Assembly: GCF_002197815.1 (NCBI RefSeq) | Contig: NZ_NIUB01000013.1 | Coordinates: forward strand, 49,784 to 113,783 | From: Pseudomonas oleovorans subsp. oleovorans | Lineage (GTDB): Bacteria; Pseudomonadota; Gammaproteobacteria; Pseudomonadales; Pseudomonadaceae | Direction: 5' to 3' | Length of the DNA stretch: 64,000 nt | Shown here: one piece after another, positions 25,714 through 37,865 of the stretch | Layout of the letters: every line of letters begins with the position of its first letter | Numbering within the stretch: the stretch's first letter is position 1 | Position numbers and translations under genes: made by a program | The notes under the pieces: model-generated | What the model was told of the DNA's origin: nothing | Seen by the model: the letters and a program-made list of their open reading frames with translations, nothing else | The model's database searches: none

Positions 25714-26841
25714 ATGAAGATCAGTGCGGATTTCGACAGTGGCAACATTCAGGTCGTCGATGCCAGCGACCCGCAACGCGTACTGCTGGCCATGCGGCCG
25801 GACCTCAACAGCCACCATTTCCAGTGGTTTCACTTTCAGGTCGAGGGCCTGCAACCTGGCCAGGGATATGGCTTCTGCCTGACCAATGCCGGGCAGTCGG
25901 CCTACAACCGCGCCTGGGACGATTATCAGGCGGTGGCCAGCTACGATCAGCAGGACTGGTTTCGCGTGCCCACCCGTTATCAGGACGGGCAACTGCACTT
26001 CGAGTTGCAAGCCGAGCACGAGTGCATCTGGTTCGCTTATTTCGAGCCTTACCCGCGAGCGCGGCATGAACGCCTGATCGCCAACGCTCTGGAGCGCGGT
26101 GCTGAACTGGTGGCCAGCGGCAGAAGCCTGGAAGGTCGTGATATCCAGCTACTGCGCATCGGTGGCCAGGCGGGCGCTGCGCGCAAACTGTGGGTCATCG
26201 CCCAGCAGCATCCGGGGGAGCACATGGCCGAGTGGTTCATGGAAGGGCTGATCGAGCGTTTGCAGAATCCGCAGGATGCCGAGATCGCCGCGCTGTTGGC
26301 CGAGGCAGAGTTCTATCTGGTGCCGAACATGAACCCGGACGGTGCCTATCGCGGTCATCTGCGCACCAACCATGCCGGGCAGGACCTCAATCGCGCCTGG
26401 CAGTCAGCCAGCTCGGAGCGCAGTCCCGAAGTGCTGTTCGTGCTGCAGCACATGCAGCGTATTGGCGTCGACCTGTTCCTCGATATCCACGGCGACGAAG
26501 AGATCCCTCACGTGTTCACCGCCGGTTGCGAGGGCAATCCGGGGTACACCCCACGGTTGGCTGCGCTGGAGGAAGACTTCCGCAGTCGTCTGGTTGGTAT
26601 CGGCGCCGAGTTTCAGACCCGTTTCGGTTATCCGCGGGACGAGCCGGGTCAAGCCAACCTGACCCTGGCCTGCAACGCCGTCGGCCAGGCCTTCGATTGC
26701 CTGTCGTTCACCATCGAGATGCCGTTCAAGGACCACGACGACAACCCGCAGCCGCGCACTGGCTGGAATGGCGCACGCTCGCAGAAGCTGGGGCAGGATG
26801 TGTTGACCGTGCTGGCGCAGATGGTTGGGCGCTTGCGCTGA
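25714..26841 (+). CDS. M14-family zinc carboxypeptidase (cytosolic, Nna1-like)
   Basis: A 375-residue enzyme with an N-terminal beta-sandwich domain (~1-115) and an M14 catalytic domain. Zinc ligands lie in QQHPGEHMAEW (His, Glu) and in FLDIHGDEEIPHVF (His). The substrate-site residues are in NPDGAYRGHLRTNHAGQDLNR, and the catalytic Glu is probably in LSFTIEMPFK. This is the architecture of bacterial relatives of cytosolic deglutamylases such as the P. aeruginosa protein solved structurally. No signal peptide. The native substrate is unknown. Confidence 0.88.
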   Translation: MKISADFDSGNIQVVDASDPQRVLLAMRPDLNSHHFQWFHFQVEGLQPGQGYGFCLTNAGQSAYNRAWDDYQAVASYDQQDWFRVPTRYQDGQLHFELQAEHECIWFAYFEPYPRARHERLIANALERGAELVASGRSLEGRDIQLLRIGGQAGAARKLWVIAQQHPGEHMAEWFMEGLIERLQNPQDAEIAALLAEAEFYLVPNMNPDGAYRGHLRTNHAGQDLNRAWQSASSERSPEVLFVLQHMQRIGVDLFLDIHGDEEIPHVFTAGCEGNPGYTPRLAALEEDFRSRLVGIGAEFQTRFGYPRDEPGQANLTLACNAVGQAFDCLSFTIEMPFKDHDDNPQPRTGWNGARSQKLGQDVLTVLAQMVGRLR

Positions 26842-26905
26842 AACTGGGCGTGCCGGCTGATGGAGTGTAAGCCGGTGCGTACGGCGTCCCATGACCACCG
26901 TCGAG

Positions 26906-27184
26906 CTATACCGAGTACAGGCCCAGAACATCGAGGCCGAAACCGACGGTGCCTTGGGTGTAGCCGGAGCGGGCATCGAGAATGAAGCTCTGAGTCCAGC
27001 CTGAAGCCTGGCCCTGACCGCTCTGAGTCTGGTTTAGAAAGTTACGGTTGAAGTAGTAGTTGCGCAGGCCTAGGGTGACCTTGGCGTCTGCGACGAAGCC
27101 GGCAGCGTGCGTGGTGGTCGGCATAACCAGGGCCAGAGCCGTGCTGCTGAGCAGGGCCAATGGAATGATGTTGCGTGTGGTCAT
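26906..27184 (-). pseudogene. Truncated OprD-family porin, N-terminal fragment
   Basis: The first ~92 residues of an OprD-type outer-membrane porin. There is a signal peptide MTTRNIIPLALLSSTALALV ending near HAAG. The mature start FVADAKVTLGLRNYYFNRNF is followed by GYTQGTVGFGLDVLGLYSV, then TAG. Complete OprD proteins continue VKLDxG at this point and run to about 420 residues. The next bases read LDGG in frame and then lose similarity, abutting the 3' end of the M14 gene. The rest of the gene has been deleted. Confidence 0.82.
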
Positions 27185-27379
27185 TGTTGTTGTGCTCCCA
27201 GTTTTTGAACGAACCATCCCCTGCCGGTCTGCATAAGGACCTGCATGATGGGAATGTTGTGTTTGCCCGTAGAGGGCGATAGCCCGGCCGAACGCGGCCG
27301 GTCATTGCTGGTGGCTGACGTCAGCCTCCGGCGAATCCGGTTCTATGGCGTGTGGCGGCGATGGATGCCGAGCAGGCTA

Positions 27380-28049
27380 GGGGCTGTTGTTGTTTTGCAC
27401 TAACCATTTGATATATAAGAGAAAACTCGTATCTTTGCTGCTCTAGTCCATCATCGATACGAGTTTACAATGCCCCGATTATTGCTCAGTGATGAGCATT
27501 GGTCGAAGCTGCGGGAAATTCTGCTGAGCAAGGCCATCTACAACAATGGAATGGGTGTTCATTGATGGCTGCTATGCCAAGGCTCACCAACACAGTGCAG
27601 GCGCTGCCAGCGGCAACGATGAGGCCATAGGAAAAAGTCGAGCTGGCAATACCAGCAAGATTCACCTGGCAGTTGATGCTCATGGACTGCCCATCGAATT
27701 TGAAATTACGGGGGGCAAATCAATGATTGCACCCAGGCTCCCGCCTTGATTGCCAAGCTCCCGGAGGCAGAAACCATTGTCGCGGACAAGGGCTATGACA
27801 GCGAGAGAGTTCGGGAGCAGGTTGAGCAACAAGGGGCCAAGGCCGTGATCCCGAGAAAGCGTAACTCCGTGAAAGGCAACGCGGAGAGGTCTTTACCGCA
27901 ACCGGCACTTGGTGGAGAACGCCTTCGCCCGGCTAAAGCACTACCAGGCAGTGGCATCTCGGTTCGACAAGCTCAAGAGAAATTACGAAAGCGTCGTGGC
28001 CATGGCCTGTGCCTTTCTCTGGTTACCTATGTGAAACGGCAACAGACCC
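27380..28049 (+). mobile_element. Degraded IS5-family insertion sequence
   Basis: A 670-bp remnant with terminal repeats GGGGCTGTTGTTGTTT (left) and the inverse of GGGTCTGTTGCCGTTT (right), differing at a few positions. It is flanked by CTAG at 27377-27380 and CTAA at 28049-28052, which fits the YTAR target of this family. Intact relatives are about 0.85 kb, so it has lost part of the transposase gene. Its ends match the MITE at 45688-45952. Confidence 0.8.
27470..28034 (+). pseudogene. IS5-family transposase, deleted and frameshifted
   Basis: The start MPRLLLSDEHWSKLREILLS runs into a jump of roughly 70-80 missing residues. Out of frame follows EWVFIDGCYAKAHQHSAGA with the first catalytic Asp, then IGKSRAGNTSKIHLAVDAHG. 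A frameshift near 27717 leads to LIAKLPEAETIVADKGYDSE (second Asp), and another near 27890 leads to RHLVENAFARLKHYQAVASR and a final CAFLWLPM. All DDE landmarks are recognisable, but at least three lesions prevent a functional product. Confidence 0.85.
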
Positions 28050-28199
28050 TAACTGGGCTAGCGGCCTTGCAAAGCAGAGGGCCGATGGATGCAGCAGGTT
28101 ACACACAGGTCGGTGCGACCGGTTCGTCATCAGTTCATGTCACTGTGCAATCGAGTGGATCTCTACTACGTTGCGTCTCCAGGTGTTGCGCTTTGCTGT

Positions 28200-28592
28200 T
28201 CAGCAAGGCTGATACTGTTCACCCTTGCTGAGGATCGCCCAGATAATCCGGGCATTCTTGTTCGCCAAGGCTACCGTGGCGATGTTCTTGTTGCGTCGGC
28301 ACATTAGCTGGCTCAGCCAATCACTGCGCTTGTCCGTCTTGCTCTGGCAGTGCTTGAGCACTGAGCGCGATCCGTGGATCAGCAACGTGCGCAAGTATTT
28401 GTCTCCGCGCTCGTCATACCCTTGCAACTCTTCGCTCAACCCCCTCAGCAGCTCTCGCATCGAGCCAGGCATGCTGCTATCTGAATCATCGATCGCCCGA
28501 CACAGTAGTTCGCGGGTTGCCGCAACGCCTTTGCGTGATTCGATCAAACCAAACTCGGCCAGCAACCCACGAACTTCGTTGACTGTAGTCAT
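28200..28592 (-). pseudogene. IS110/IS1111-family transposase fragment with internal deletion
   Basis: The frame reads MTTVNEVRGLLAEFGLIESRKG, then a helical stretch to ELQGYDE, then jumps to RGDKYLRTLLIHGSRSVLKH and RRNKNIATVALANKNARIIW. In intact members about 80 residues lie between these blocks, including the IPGIGP-type transposase_20 core and its catalytic Ser. The N-terminal DEDD half is also missing. What remains is an in-frame but non-functional remnant, next to a REP-like inverted repeat that members of this family often target. Confidence 0.8.
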
Positions 28593-28595
28593 CTG

Positions 28596-28645
28596 TAGGG
28601 CGGGTGCAACCCGCCAGGGCTATGTGGCGGGTTGCACCCGCCCTA
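28596..28645. repeat. Perfect 21-bp inverted repeat
   Basis: TAGGGCGGGTGCAACCCGCC(A) and its exact complement at 28625-28645 are separated by 8 bp. It lies immediately upstream of the IS110-type fragment's start, and each arm is itself partly palindromic (GGGTGCAACCC). Confidence 0.85.
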
Positions 28646-28677
28646 CGAACTACGGAGCAGAGGGCGCGCGATGAGTG

Positions 28678-28745
28678 TAGGAGTCTCGCCCCGAGGCGAA
28701 GCTTTTGCGTTTTTTGACGCATTCGCCGCGAGGCGCGGCTCCTAC
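28678..28745. repeat. REP-type inverted pair
   Basis: GTAGGAGTCTCGCCCCGAGG and GCGAGGCGCGGCTCCTAC arms around a T-rich centre, just after the gcvT stop on the opposite side. Confidence 0.8.
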
Positions 28746-28766
28746 AGAGCAGGGCTACGTCGCGGA

Positions 28767-29891
28767 TCAGCCGCGGTAGTAGCGCTGCGGTACGAACGGG
28801 GTTTTAGCCACTTTCATCGCCACGCGCTTGCCGCGCACCACGGCCCAGACTTCGCTATCGATGGCCATGTGGCTGGCCTTGACGTAACCCATGGCCACCG
28901 GCGCGCCCAGGCTCGGGCCGAAGCCACCGCTGGACACCTGGCCGATCACGTTGCCGTCGGCATCGACGATTTCCGCGCCTTCACGCACTGGCACGCGCTC
29001 CTGCGGCAGCAGGCCGACACGCTTGTTCGGCACGCCTTCGCGTTGCTGGGCGAAGATACGCTCGGCGCCCGGGAAGTTGCCGGCGCGCTCGCCATCGGCA
29101 CGGCGTACCTTGGAGATGGCCCACAGCAGGCCAGCTTCGATCGGCGTGGTGCTGGTGCTCATGTCATGGCCATAGAGGCACAGACCGGCTTCCAGGCGTA
29201 GCGAATCGCGTGCGCCGAGGCCGATGGCCTCGACTTCAACCTCGGCCAGCAGGCTGCGCGCCAGGGCTTGTGCCTGATCCACGGCGACGGAAATCTCGAA
29301 GCCGTCTTCGCCGGTGTAGCCGCTGCGGCTGACGATGCATTCGCTGCCCAGCAGGCGCACACGGGCAACCTGCATGAAGGTCATCTTGCTCACTTCCGGT
29401 GCCAGGCGCGCCAGAACCTCAGCCGCTTTCGGACCTTGCAGGGCGAGCAGGGCGCGCTCCTCGAACAGGCTCTCGATCTGGCACTGCTCGCCGATGTGCT
29501 TCTTCAGATGCGCCAGGTCCTGATCCTTGCAGGCGGCGTTGACCACCAGGTAGAGGGTGTCGTCACCCAGGTTGGCGACCATCAGGTCGTCGAGGATGCC
29601 GCCCTGGGCATCGGTGAACATGGCGTAGCGCTGTGTACCCAGCGGCAGATCGATGATATCCACCGGCACCAGGGTTTCCAGAGCACGTGCAGCGTTCTCA
29701 CCACGCAGCAGGACCTGGCCCATGTGCGAGACGTCGAACAGACCGGCGGCCTCACGGGTGTGCAGGTGTTCCTTCATCACGCCCAGCGGGTACTGCACGG
29801 GCATGTCATAGCCGGCGAAGGGCACCATGCGCGCGCCGAGTTCGAGGTGCAGGGCGTGCAGCGGAGTCTTGGCGAGAGTTTCAGTGGTCAT
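28767..29891 (-). CDS. gcvT: Glycine cleavage system T protein (aminomethyltransferase)
   Basis: Transfers the methylene unit from aminomethyl-lipoyl-H protein to tetrahydrofolate, releasing ammonia. The 374-residue length is normal. Signatures are HLELGARMVPFAGYDMPVQY, FDVSHMGQ, SRSGYTGEDGFEI, and GLGARDSLRLEAGLCLYGHD with the folate-binding Asp. AGGAAA precedes the ATG. Last gene of the gcvH-gcvP-glyA-gcvT order, 69 bp after glyA. P. aeruginosa has sdaA at this position in its second gcv operon; it is absent here. Confidence 0.96.
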   Translation of the reverse strand: MTTETLAKTPLHALHLELGARMVPFAGYDMPVQYPLGVMKEHLHTREAAGLFDVSHMGQVLLRGENAARALETLVPVDIIDLPLGTQRYAMFTDAQGGILDDLMVANLGDDTLYLVVNAACKDQDLAHLKKHIGEQCQIESLFEERALLALQGPKAAEVLARLAPEVSKMTFMQVARVRLLGSECIVSRSGYTGEDGFEISVAVDQAQALARSLLAEVEVEAIGLGARDSLRLEAGLCLYGHDMSTSTTPIEAGLLWAISKVRRADGERAGNFPGAERIFAQQREGVPNKRVGLLPQERVPVREGAEIVDADGNVIGQVSSGGFGPSLGAPVAMGYVKASHMAIDSEVWAVVRGKRVAMKVAKTPFVPQRYYRG

Positions 29892-29960
29892 GTCGGTTTC
29901 CTGTTGGGTGCGCCGCGCGCACCGGTTGGGGCCGCCGTGCGGCCCGTGGTCAGTCGGGTA

Positions 29961-31214
<1,254 letters not shown>

Positions 31215-31327
31215 GGTGAGGCCCTCTTTATCGTTTTTCTCGGGATGCAGTCGGCCCGCCCCGGTGAGGGGAGCCGAAAGGAATCGGGGTGGATGTAGCC
31301 CGGATGCAAACCGGGGCACGAGGTTAT

Positions 31328-31399
31328 GTAGGAGCCGGGGGGCGCCCAGTCCTTGCCGGCGATGGCGGTTGCCGTGATCGCCAGCAAGCTGGCTCCTAC
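31328..31399. repeat. REP-type inverted pair inside the gcv operon
   Basis: GTAGGAGCCGGGGGGCGCCC ... GATCGCCAGCAAGCTGGCTC arms, ending CTCCTAC. It separates gcvP from glyA (200-bp gap) and may differentially stabilise the two parts of the message. Confidence 0.75.
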
Positions 31400-31414
31400 A
31401 ATATTTCACCGTGC

Positions 31415-34267
<2,853 letters not shown>

Positions 34268-34276
34268 GGCGGTCAC

Positions 34277-34660
34277 TCAGGCGTCGGCGTTGGCGTTCAA
34301 CAGACGATCATAGCCGGCCTTGTCCAGCAGATCGGCCAGTACGGCGTTGTCGGCCAGGCGCATACGGAAGAACCAGGCCTTGTCCTGCGGTGATTCGTTG
34401 ACCAGCTCCGGGCTGCCTTCCAGGTCAGCGTTGACCTCGACGATCTCGCCGTCCAGCGGCATGGCGATGTTACTGGCGGCCTTCACCGACTCCAGCACGG
34501 CCACTTCCTCGCCCTGGGCGTAGGACTTGGCTTCCGGCAGTTGCACATACACCACGTCGCCGAGCGCGTCCTGGGCGTAATGGGTGATGCCGACGGTAAC
34601 CAGACCATCGTTGTCCAGACGCAGCCATTCGTGATCGGCGGTGAAACGCAACTCGCTCAT
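34277..34660 (-). CDS. gcvH: Glycine cleavage system H protein
   Basis: The lipoyl carrier that shuttles the aminomethyl group among P, T and L proteins. The 127-residue length is typical. The lipoylated Lys is in VAVLESVKAASNI, with the conserved NADLEGSPELVNESPQDKAW after it. First gene of the operon; the leader carries a sigma-54 promoter 60-75 bp upstream. Confidence 0.97.
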   Translation of the reverse strand: MSELRFTADHEWLRLDNDGLVTVGITHYAQDALGDVVYVQLPEAKSYAQGEEVAVLESVKAASNIAMPLDGEIVEVNADLEGSPELVNESPQDKAWFFRMRLADNAVLADLLDKAGYDRLLNANADA

Positions 34661-34718
34661 GTCAAATCCTCAGAGGTAAAGGTGTCCGCTTCTAGGTGGC
34701 GGGCAGGTGGAAAGGTGA

Positions 34719-34735
34719 TTGCAATGTGAGTGCCA
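34719..34735 (-). promoter_or_regulatory. Sigma-54 (RpoN) promoter of the gcv operon
   Basis: On the minus strand TGGCAC-TCACA-TTGCAA matches the -24/-12 consensus TGGCAC-N5-TTGCW at every position. It lies 59-75 bp before the gcvH start. Confidence 0.88.
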
Positions 34736-34798
34736 ATGATAAAAATGTTAATAAAATCAATAACTTAAATATATTCTGGGTATTCTCTAGTAGTAACC

Positions 34799-34816
34799 TG
34801 GAACGTTATCGTTACG
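34799..34816 (-). promoter_or_regulatory. GcsR-type activator site
   Basis: On the minus strand CGTAACG-ATAA-CGTTCCA matches the reported GcsR consensus TGTAACG-N4-CGTTCCG at 12 of 14 fixed positions. It lies 64 bp upstream of the sigma-54 promoter, as expected for an enhancer. A CGTTAC half-site is at 34891-34896. Confidence 0.75.
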
Positions 34817-34991
34817 AAATCGTGCGTCGTAAATGGAAAAGTCGAAGTCGCACCAGGCGCGGAGCGGCTTTCGCTCGATTGTTGCTTAATCGTTACGGTG
34901 TAATGATATCGATACGTCATCTGGCTGGAACCGCTCAAGGGCATTGGGGTCGGTAACTGGGAGGCTTTATAAACAAGGAGATAGATCAACC

Positions 34992-35543
34992 ATGAGACCC
35001 CTGATCCCCCTGGCATTCGCACTGCTCGGCGCCACCAGCCTGCAGGCTAGCGAGACGGTCACCGTGACCCTCGAACAGGCCACCGAAAACGGCACAGGCG
35101 CGCCTGTCGGCACCGTGACCATCAGCCAGTCGCCCTATGGACTGGTGTTTACTCCCGATCTTCAGGGTCTGGAGCCGGGCGCGCATGGTTTTCACGTACA
35201 CACCGAAGCCAACTGCAATGCAGCCGAAGTGGACGGCAAGCTGACACCGGCCGGCGCAGCAGGCGGCCATTGGGACCCGCAGAACGCTGGCCGCCACGGT
35301 TTCCCCTGGGAAGACGATGCCCATCTCGGCGACCTGCCGGCGTTGCTCGTCACCGAGGATGGCAGCGCCAGCCAGCCGGTGCTGGCACCGCGACTAAAGC
35401 GTCTGGAAGACCTGCATAACCGCTCGCTGATGATTCACGCTGGCGGCGACAACCACGCCGATCATCCGCAGCCGCTGGGCGGTGGTGGGGCGCGTGTAGC
35501 CTGCGGGGTGATCAAGGTACCGACCAGCACCACGCCGATTTGA
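34992..35543 (+). CDS. sodC: Periplasmic Cu/Zn superoxide dismutase
   Basis: Dismutates periplasmic superoxide. The 183-residue precursor starts [20 protein letters not shown], a signal peptide. Copper/zinc ligands are in [18 protein letters not shown], the [18 protein letters not shown] stretch and [12 protein letters not shown]. The disulfide partners are the Cys in TEANCN and ARVACGVI. Start ATG 34992 follows AAGGAG. It is divergent from gcvH, so the 331-bp gap carries promoters for both. Confidence 0.94.
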   Translation: MRPLIPLAFALLGATSLQASETVTVTLEQATENGTGAPVGTVTISQSPYGLVFTPDLQGLEPGAHGFHVHTEANCNAAEVDGKLTPAGAAGGHWDPQNAGRHGFPWEDDAHLGDLPALLVTEDGSASQPVLAPRLKRLEDLHNRSLMIHAGGDNHADHPQPLGGGGARVACGVIKVPTSTTPI

Positions 35544-35560
35544 CTCAATGCCGAGAGCCG

Positions 35561-35917
35561 GGTGGGTTAGCGGCGCTGATCGATGAGCGATCTGGCAGCG
35601 CGGTCGTGGTGCGCCGCGTAACCCACCGGCGATATTCCGCGTTGCGCCGATGGTGGGTTACGGCGCATCTGAACCTGCGGGGTTGTCCGTATTCAAGACA
35701 AGCGCCTAACCCACCCTACAAGGGGGGGCGAAGGTGTCCAGGCGCGCAGTCAGAACCGTAGGGTGGGTTAGCGGCGCCAATAGGTGAGCTCTCAGACACT
35801 GCGGACGTGGTGCGCCGCGTAACCCACCTGGCGATAGTCCTGCGTTGTGCCAATGGTGGGTTACGGCGCAACGGACCGTGCGGGTTCATCAGGATAGGTG
35901 ACAGGCACCTAACCCAC
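35561..35917. repeat. Two tandem ~155-bp palindromic units
   Basis: Unit one spans about 35561-35715 and unit two about 35762-35917. Each starts GGTGGGTTAGCGGCGC, has GTGGTGCGCCGCGTAACCCACC in part in the middle, then a GGTGGGTTACGGCGCA block, and ends CCTAACCCACC-like. The GTGGGTTA/TAACCCAC motifs alternate in orientation and could fold into nested hairpins. No coding frame is credible in the sodC-gcsR gap. Confidence 0.75.
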
Positions 35918-35929
35918 GGAGCGAGTGCG

Positions 35930-37450
35930 TCAGTGCTTGCCCGGTATCCCGTACTTGCGCAGGCGTTTGGCGATGGCGGTGTGCGAGGTGCCCAGGCGCG
36001 CGGCCAGTTGACGGCTGGAAGGGTGGCTGTCGTAGAGCTTTTCCAGCAGCGCCTTCTCGTATTCGTCCATGGCCTGTTCCAGGCTGGCGACTGCCCCTTC
36101 CACCCTCGGCGCCACTTCGGTGCCGGCGATATCCAGGTCGTCCATCTCCACCCAGTTGCTGTCGCAGATGGCAGCCGCGCGGAAGATCACGTTCTGCAAC
36201 TGACGCACGTTGCCCGGCCAGCGCCCGGCCAATAGCGCCGGGAAGGTAGCCGGCGCCAGGCGGCAGGGCAGGCGCTGGATCTGCGCGCAGGCCTGGGCCA
36301 TGAAATGCTGGGCCAGCAACAGGATGTCCTGGCCGCGCTCGCGCAGCGGCGGCACTTCCAGGTTGAGGACGTTGAGGCGGTAGAACAGGTCTTCACGAAA
36401 GCTGCCTTCGGAGACCATCTTTTCCAGGTCACGGTGAGTGGCGCTGAGGATGCGCACGTCCACCTTCACTTCACGGTCGCCACCGACGCGGCGGAAGCTG
36501 CCATCGCTGAGAAAGCGCAGCAGCTTGGCCTGCAGATAGGGCGACATCTCGCCGATCTCGTCGAGAAACACCGTGCCCTGGTTGGCCAGCTCCAGCAGCC
36601 CTGGCTTGCCGCCACGTTGGGCGCCGGTGAAGGCGCCAGGGGCGTAGCCGAACAGCTCGCTCTCAGCCAGGTTCTCTGGCAGGGCGGCGCAGTTAAGCGC
36701 CAGGAAAGGCGCGGTGCGACGCACGCTGACGGTATGGCAGGCGCGCGCCACCAGCTCCTTGCCGGTACCGGTTTCGCCGTGGATCAGCAGCGGCGCATCG
36801 AGCGACGCCACACGCAGGGCGCGGGCCTTGAGCGCACGAATCGGTGCCGACTCGCCAAGCAGCGAGTCGAAGCCCTCGGCGTGATCATGATGCAACGCGG
36901 CCAGTCGCTGACCCATGCGGCTCGGGGCATAGAGAGTCAGCAGGCCGCCGGTCAGGCGACCGTCTTCGGTGATCGGTTGGGCATCGAGCAGCAGCGGCTG
37001 ACCGGCGAAATGCACCTCGCGCAGCGGCTGATGAAAGCCGGCGGCAAGCAGCGATTGCTGCAACGCGTCATCGGCGAACAGCGCGGCGATGCTCAGGCCT
37101 TCGGGCGGGCGGCTGCACATGTCCACCAGCGCCGGGTTGGCCAGCAGCACGGTGGCGCGGTCGTCCACCGCCAGCACCGGGTCGGGCATGGCCGCGAGCA
37201 GCGCATCGAGCTGCAGGCGGCGGCGCTGGCCGGGCAGAATGTCCACCACCTCGACGCTCTGCACACCGTGCACCTGCAGCAACGCGCCGCGCAGTTCCTC
37301 GAGCACGGCGGCGCTCAAGGTGGGTGCGTCGATGTAGACGTTTGGCGGTACCATCTCCACCGCATCGAGGTTCAGATTACGCCCGCCAAGCAGCGCCAGG
37401 ACTTCCTGGGTGATGCCGACGCGGTCGATGAAACTGACGTGGATGCGCAT
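35930..37450 (-). CDS. gcsR: Sigma-54-dependent TyrR-family activator GcsR
   Basis: A 506-residue enhancer-binding protein. Order: N-terminal ACT domain (MRIHVSFIDRVGITQEVL), PAS domain (~80-170), AAA+ domain with Walker A GETGTGKE and the sigma-54 contact loop GAFTGA, then a TyrR-type C-terminal HTH (SRQLAARLGTSHTAIAKRLR). In P. aeruginosa GcsR (PA2449) responds to glycine and activates the gcvH2 operon through RpoN. The matching promoter and site 1.1-1.5 kb upstream support the same role. Start 37450 aligns with the ACT domain; 11 codons upstream are unlikely. Confidence 0.92.
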   Translation of the reverse strand: MRIHVSFIDRVGITQEVLALLGGRNLNLDAVEMVPPNVYIDAPTLSAAVLEELRGALLQVHGVQSVEVVDILPGQRRRLQLDALLAAMPDPVLAVDDRATVLLANPALVDMCSRPPEGLSIAALFADDALQQSLLAAGFHQPLREVHFAGQPLLLDAQPITEDGRLTGGLLTLYAPSRMGQRLAALHHDHAEGFDSLLGESAPIRALKARALRVASLDAPLLIHGETGTGKELVARACHTVSVRRTAPFLALNCAALPENLAESELFGYAPGAFTGAQRGGKPGLLELANQGTVFLDEIGEMSPYLQAKLLRFLSDGSFRRVGGDREVKVDVRILSATHRDLEKMVSEGSFREDLFYRLNVLNLEVPPLRERGQDILLLAQHFMAQACAQIQRLPCRLAPATFPALLAGRWPGNVRQLQNVIFRAAAICDSNWVEMDDLDIAGTEVAPRVEGAVASLEQAMDEYEKALLEKLYDSHPSSRQLAARLGTSHTAIAKRLRKYGIPGKH

Positions 37451-37523
37451 TGATGACGGTCGAAATGGGCGAACAGGCGGCAATTATGCCTGCTCTGCCC
37501 GATATGAGGAAAAGGGCAGTACC

Positions 37524-37721
37524 GTGAGCACAGAAAAACCGAGCCGTGCCGACTACCACCGTGAGCACCAGGTCCGTGCCGAAGCCGAGGCCCAGCGCCT
37601 GCTGGCGCGCAAGGCCGAGTTACAGGGGCGCTGGCTGCCCTGGGTAGCGCAGGAGCTGTACCTGCTCAGCCCGCCGGAGTTCGCCAACATGGTGCGCCGC
37701 GAGTTGCAGCGCCTGGCGTGA
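37524..37721 (+). CDS. Small conserved Pseudomonas protein, unknown function
   Basis: A 65-residue protein from GTG 37524 with GAGGAAAAGGG at good spacing. It is charged and helical (HREHQVRAEAEAQRLLARKA), then WLPWVAQELYLLSPPEFANM. I recognise no domain. It is divergent from gcsR with a 73-bp gap. Confidence 0.6.
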   Translation: MSTEKPSRADYHREHQVRAEAEAQRLLARKAELQGRWLPWVAQELYLLSPPEFANMVRRELQRLA

Positions 37722-37742
37722 ACGGCGAGCCGCATACCCACT

Positions 37743-37823
37743 GTAGGAGCTGCGCCCCGCAGCGAATGCGATCATTCAGGCGACAGAGAACTCAAGCGCT
37801 TCGCCCCGGGGCGGGGCTCCTAC
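37743..37823. repeat. REP-type inverted pair
   Basis: GTAGGAGCTGCGCCCCGCAG ... CCCCGGGGCGGGGCTCCTAC arms, between the small gene and the convergent endA. Confidence 0.8.
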
Positions 37824-37865
37824 AGGAGCCTGAGGCACTTTCGACCCGTTCTGCCGAACTACGAC

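Noticed and set aside
31215..31409. N-terminal extension of glyA
   Set aside because: The extra codons translate a REP element; the family start is at 31214.
34661..34780. Possible glycine riboswitch before gcvH
   Set aside because: None of the conserved aptamer blocks are present; the leader instead shows a sigma-54 promoter.
35561..35917. CRISPR array
   Set aside because: Only two long, diverged, palindromic units; no short identical repeats with unique spacers and no cas genes.
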